This document shows, in pieces, positions 63,345-64,000 of a stretch of DNA of 64,000 nucleotides. Numbering within the stretch: the first letter of the stretch is position 1; each line of letters begins with the position of its first letter. The notes beneath the pieces are model-generated. The model saw nothing but the letters and a program-made list of their open reading frames with translations. It was not told the origin of the DNA and made no database searches. Made by a program: the position numbers and the translations under genes. The stretch comes from Sabellastarte sp. h YS-2021. Lineage: Eukaryota; Annelida; Polychaeta; Sabellida; Sabellidae. The stretch lies in assembly GCA_964017235.1 (NCBI GenBank), contig OZ024938.1, positions 12,267,454 to 12,331,453 on the forward strand. Direction: 5' to 3'.

Positions 63345-63689
63345 GAATAACTACCGCTTGGTCGGCGGGTAAGTTACTAGGGACTTATGTGAACTCACAA
63401 GTAATAGCAAATTTTAACCTACGGTCTAGGCTGACTTCGTCAGGAGACCTATAGGTCCAGGCCTGGGTTGACTTTAAGGTCAGGAAACCCTGCAAGGCCA
63501 TGGTCGGTTGCCAGCAGCCGGTTACCCGGGGCTATACTGCCGTCGCCCCCCCCCCCTTTTGCAGACCTGCTCTGAGGTAGGGGAAGAGAGGGATGAGTTC
63601 AGTCCCAGAATGCAAATAAACCTCCCAAAGGAAGCACGCCACACTTAATTCTTATGTACATGAAGAAACTGTTTATACATCTATACAAA

Positions 63690-64000
63690 TCTCCTCAATC
63701 TAAGGGCCACTTGTGGATCTGCTGAGCAGCCACTACCGAGCCCAATTGGTAAAGCTCTGAATCAGCCCAAGCCCCGCCCTTCATATAGAACTGTGTGAAG
63801 GTATTGTGACTTCAGTGGCAGGCTGACAAGATTGGATCTAAGGAGACTCCCGACTGGAAGGCCTTAGAAGCAGCAAAGGCCCTGACATCATGGGCTTTAA
63901 CCTGATGTTAAATGTGGGCCTCCTGGTCAGAGAGCTCATAACATAGGATCACAGTCTGCTTGATCCAAGAGGAGATAGTGGCAGGTGAGATGTCTTTGCT
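63690..64000 (-). pseudogene. DIRS copy D: C-terminal part of the tyrosine recombinase, partial
   Basis: The - strand encodes pieces aligned to the end of B's YR: KAHDVRAFAASKAF-like near 63890-63860 and a C-terminal LYQLGSVVAAQQIHK-like end near 63710. The CHWKSHNTF segment (near 63800-63830) is short by a few bases (GTGACTTCAGTGG against GTGACTTCCAATGAC in B), so the frame is probably broken there. Cut by the window end. Confidence 0.7.

Larger units (their letters stand above)
62975..64000 (-). mobile_element. DIRS copy D: 3' end, continues past the window
   Basis: Left tip TTGCAAATTTAATAAGTAAA at 62975, terminal repeat with TGACGTCA (63166-63173), ICR, the untranslated segment with AGGTAGGGGAAGAGAGGGAT (63575), then the start of the YR 3' region. 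It is closer to A and B than to C. The gag and RT parts lie outside the window. Confidence 0.92.

Overview
This window is intron-rich, AT-rich metazoan nuclear DNA, most likely from a mollusc and probably a bivalve. Three things suggest this: spliced host genes, tRNA-derived SINEs ending in a GCGACGTTAAAC-type tail, and a very dense mix of DIRS retrotransposons, hAT-type MITEs, foldback elements and elements with tandem-repeat cores. The species call is inference. I see no bacterial-type operons, CRISPR arrays or rRNA operons.

Host genes. (1) The 3' end of an unidentified + strand gene (170-2607, three exons, stop and AATAAA). (2) A complete three-exon PYM1 (partner of Y14 and Mago) on the - strand (20590 to 10992), whose introns hold a decayed DIRS copy, a 1.9-kb hAT-like element, a three-level nest of inverted-repeat elements and an array of AGGTCA half-sites. 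(3) A - strand gene with at least eight exons (57438 to 33372), encoding a Cys-rich PHD-like zinc finger followed by an F-box. Its last intron, about 18 kb, holds three DIRS elements.

Mobile DNA dominates. Six DIRS1-type tyrosine-recombinase retrotransposon copies lie on the - strand: E (14650-16060, relic), F (22896-27102, internally deleted, carrying a solo LTR), A (35249-41826, full length but broken, carrying a SINE), B (42719-49047, almost intact), C (49162-51687, internally deleted) and D (62975 to the window end). Smaller relics lie at 32093, 56410 and 58446. B has matching inverted terminal repeats (ITRs), an internal complementary region (ICR) that is the antisense of its predicted circle junction, a gag frame with a single internal TGA, an intact RT/RNase H frame, and an intact 1070-codon frame that joins a Cys-rich module to the tyrosine recombinase and overlaps RT/RNase H for about 2.3 kb.

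Other repeats include: three hAT-like elements with perfect 8-bp target duplications (16157, 54105, 59091); three SINE copies (36371, 55601, 62140); a family with a ~143-bp AGGTCA-rich tandem core (9797, 12697, 28890, 61650); a family with a ~352-bp tandem core (6730 and 60060); and a 288/168-bp satellite-like array (21570-28280) that serves as a record of insertions into it. Element boundaries, splice sites and alignments were read by eye; no homology search was run.
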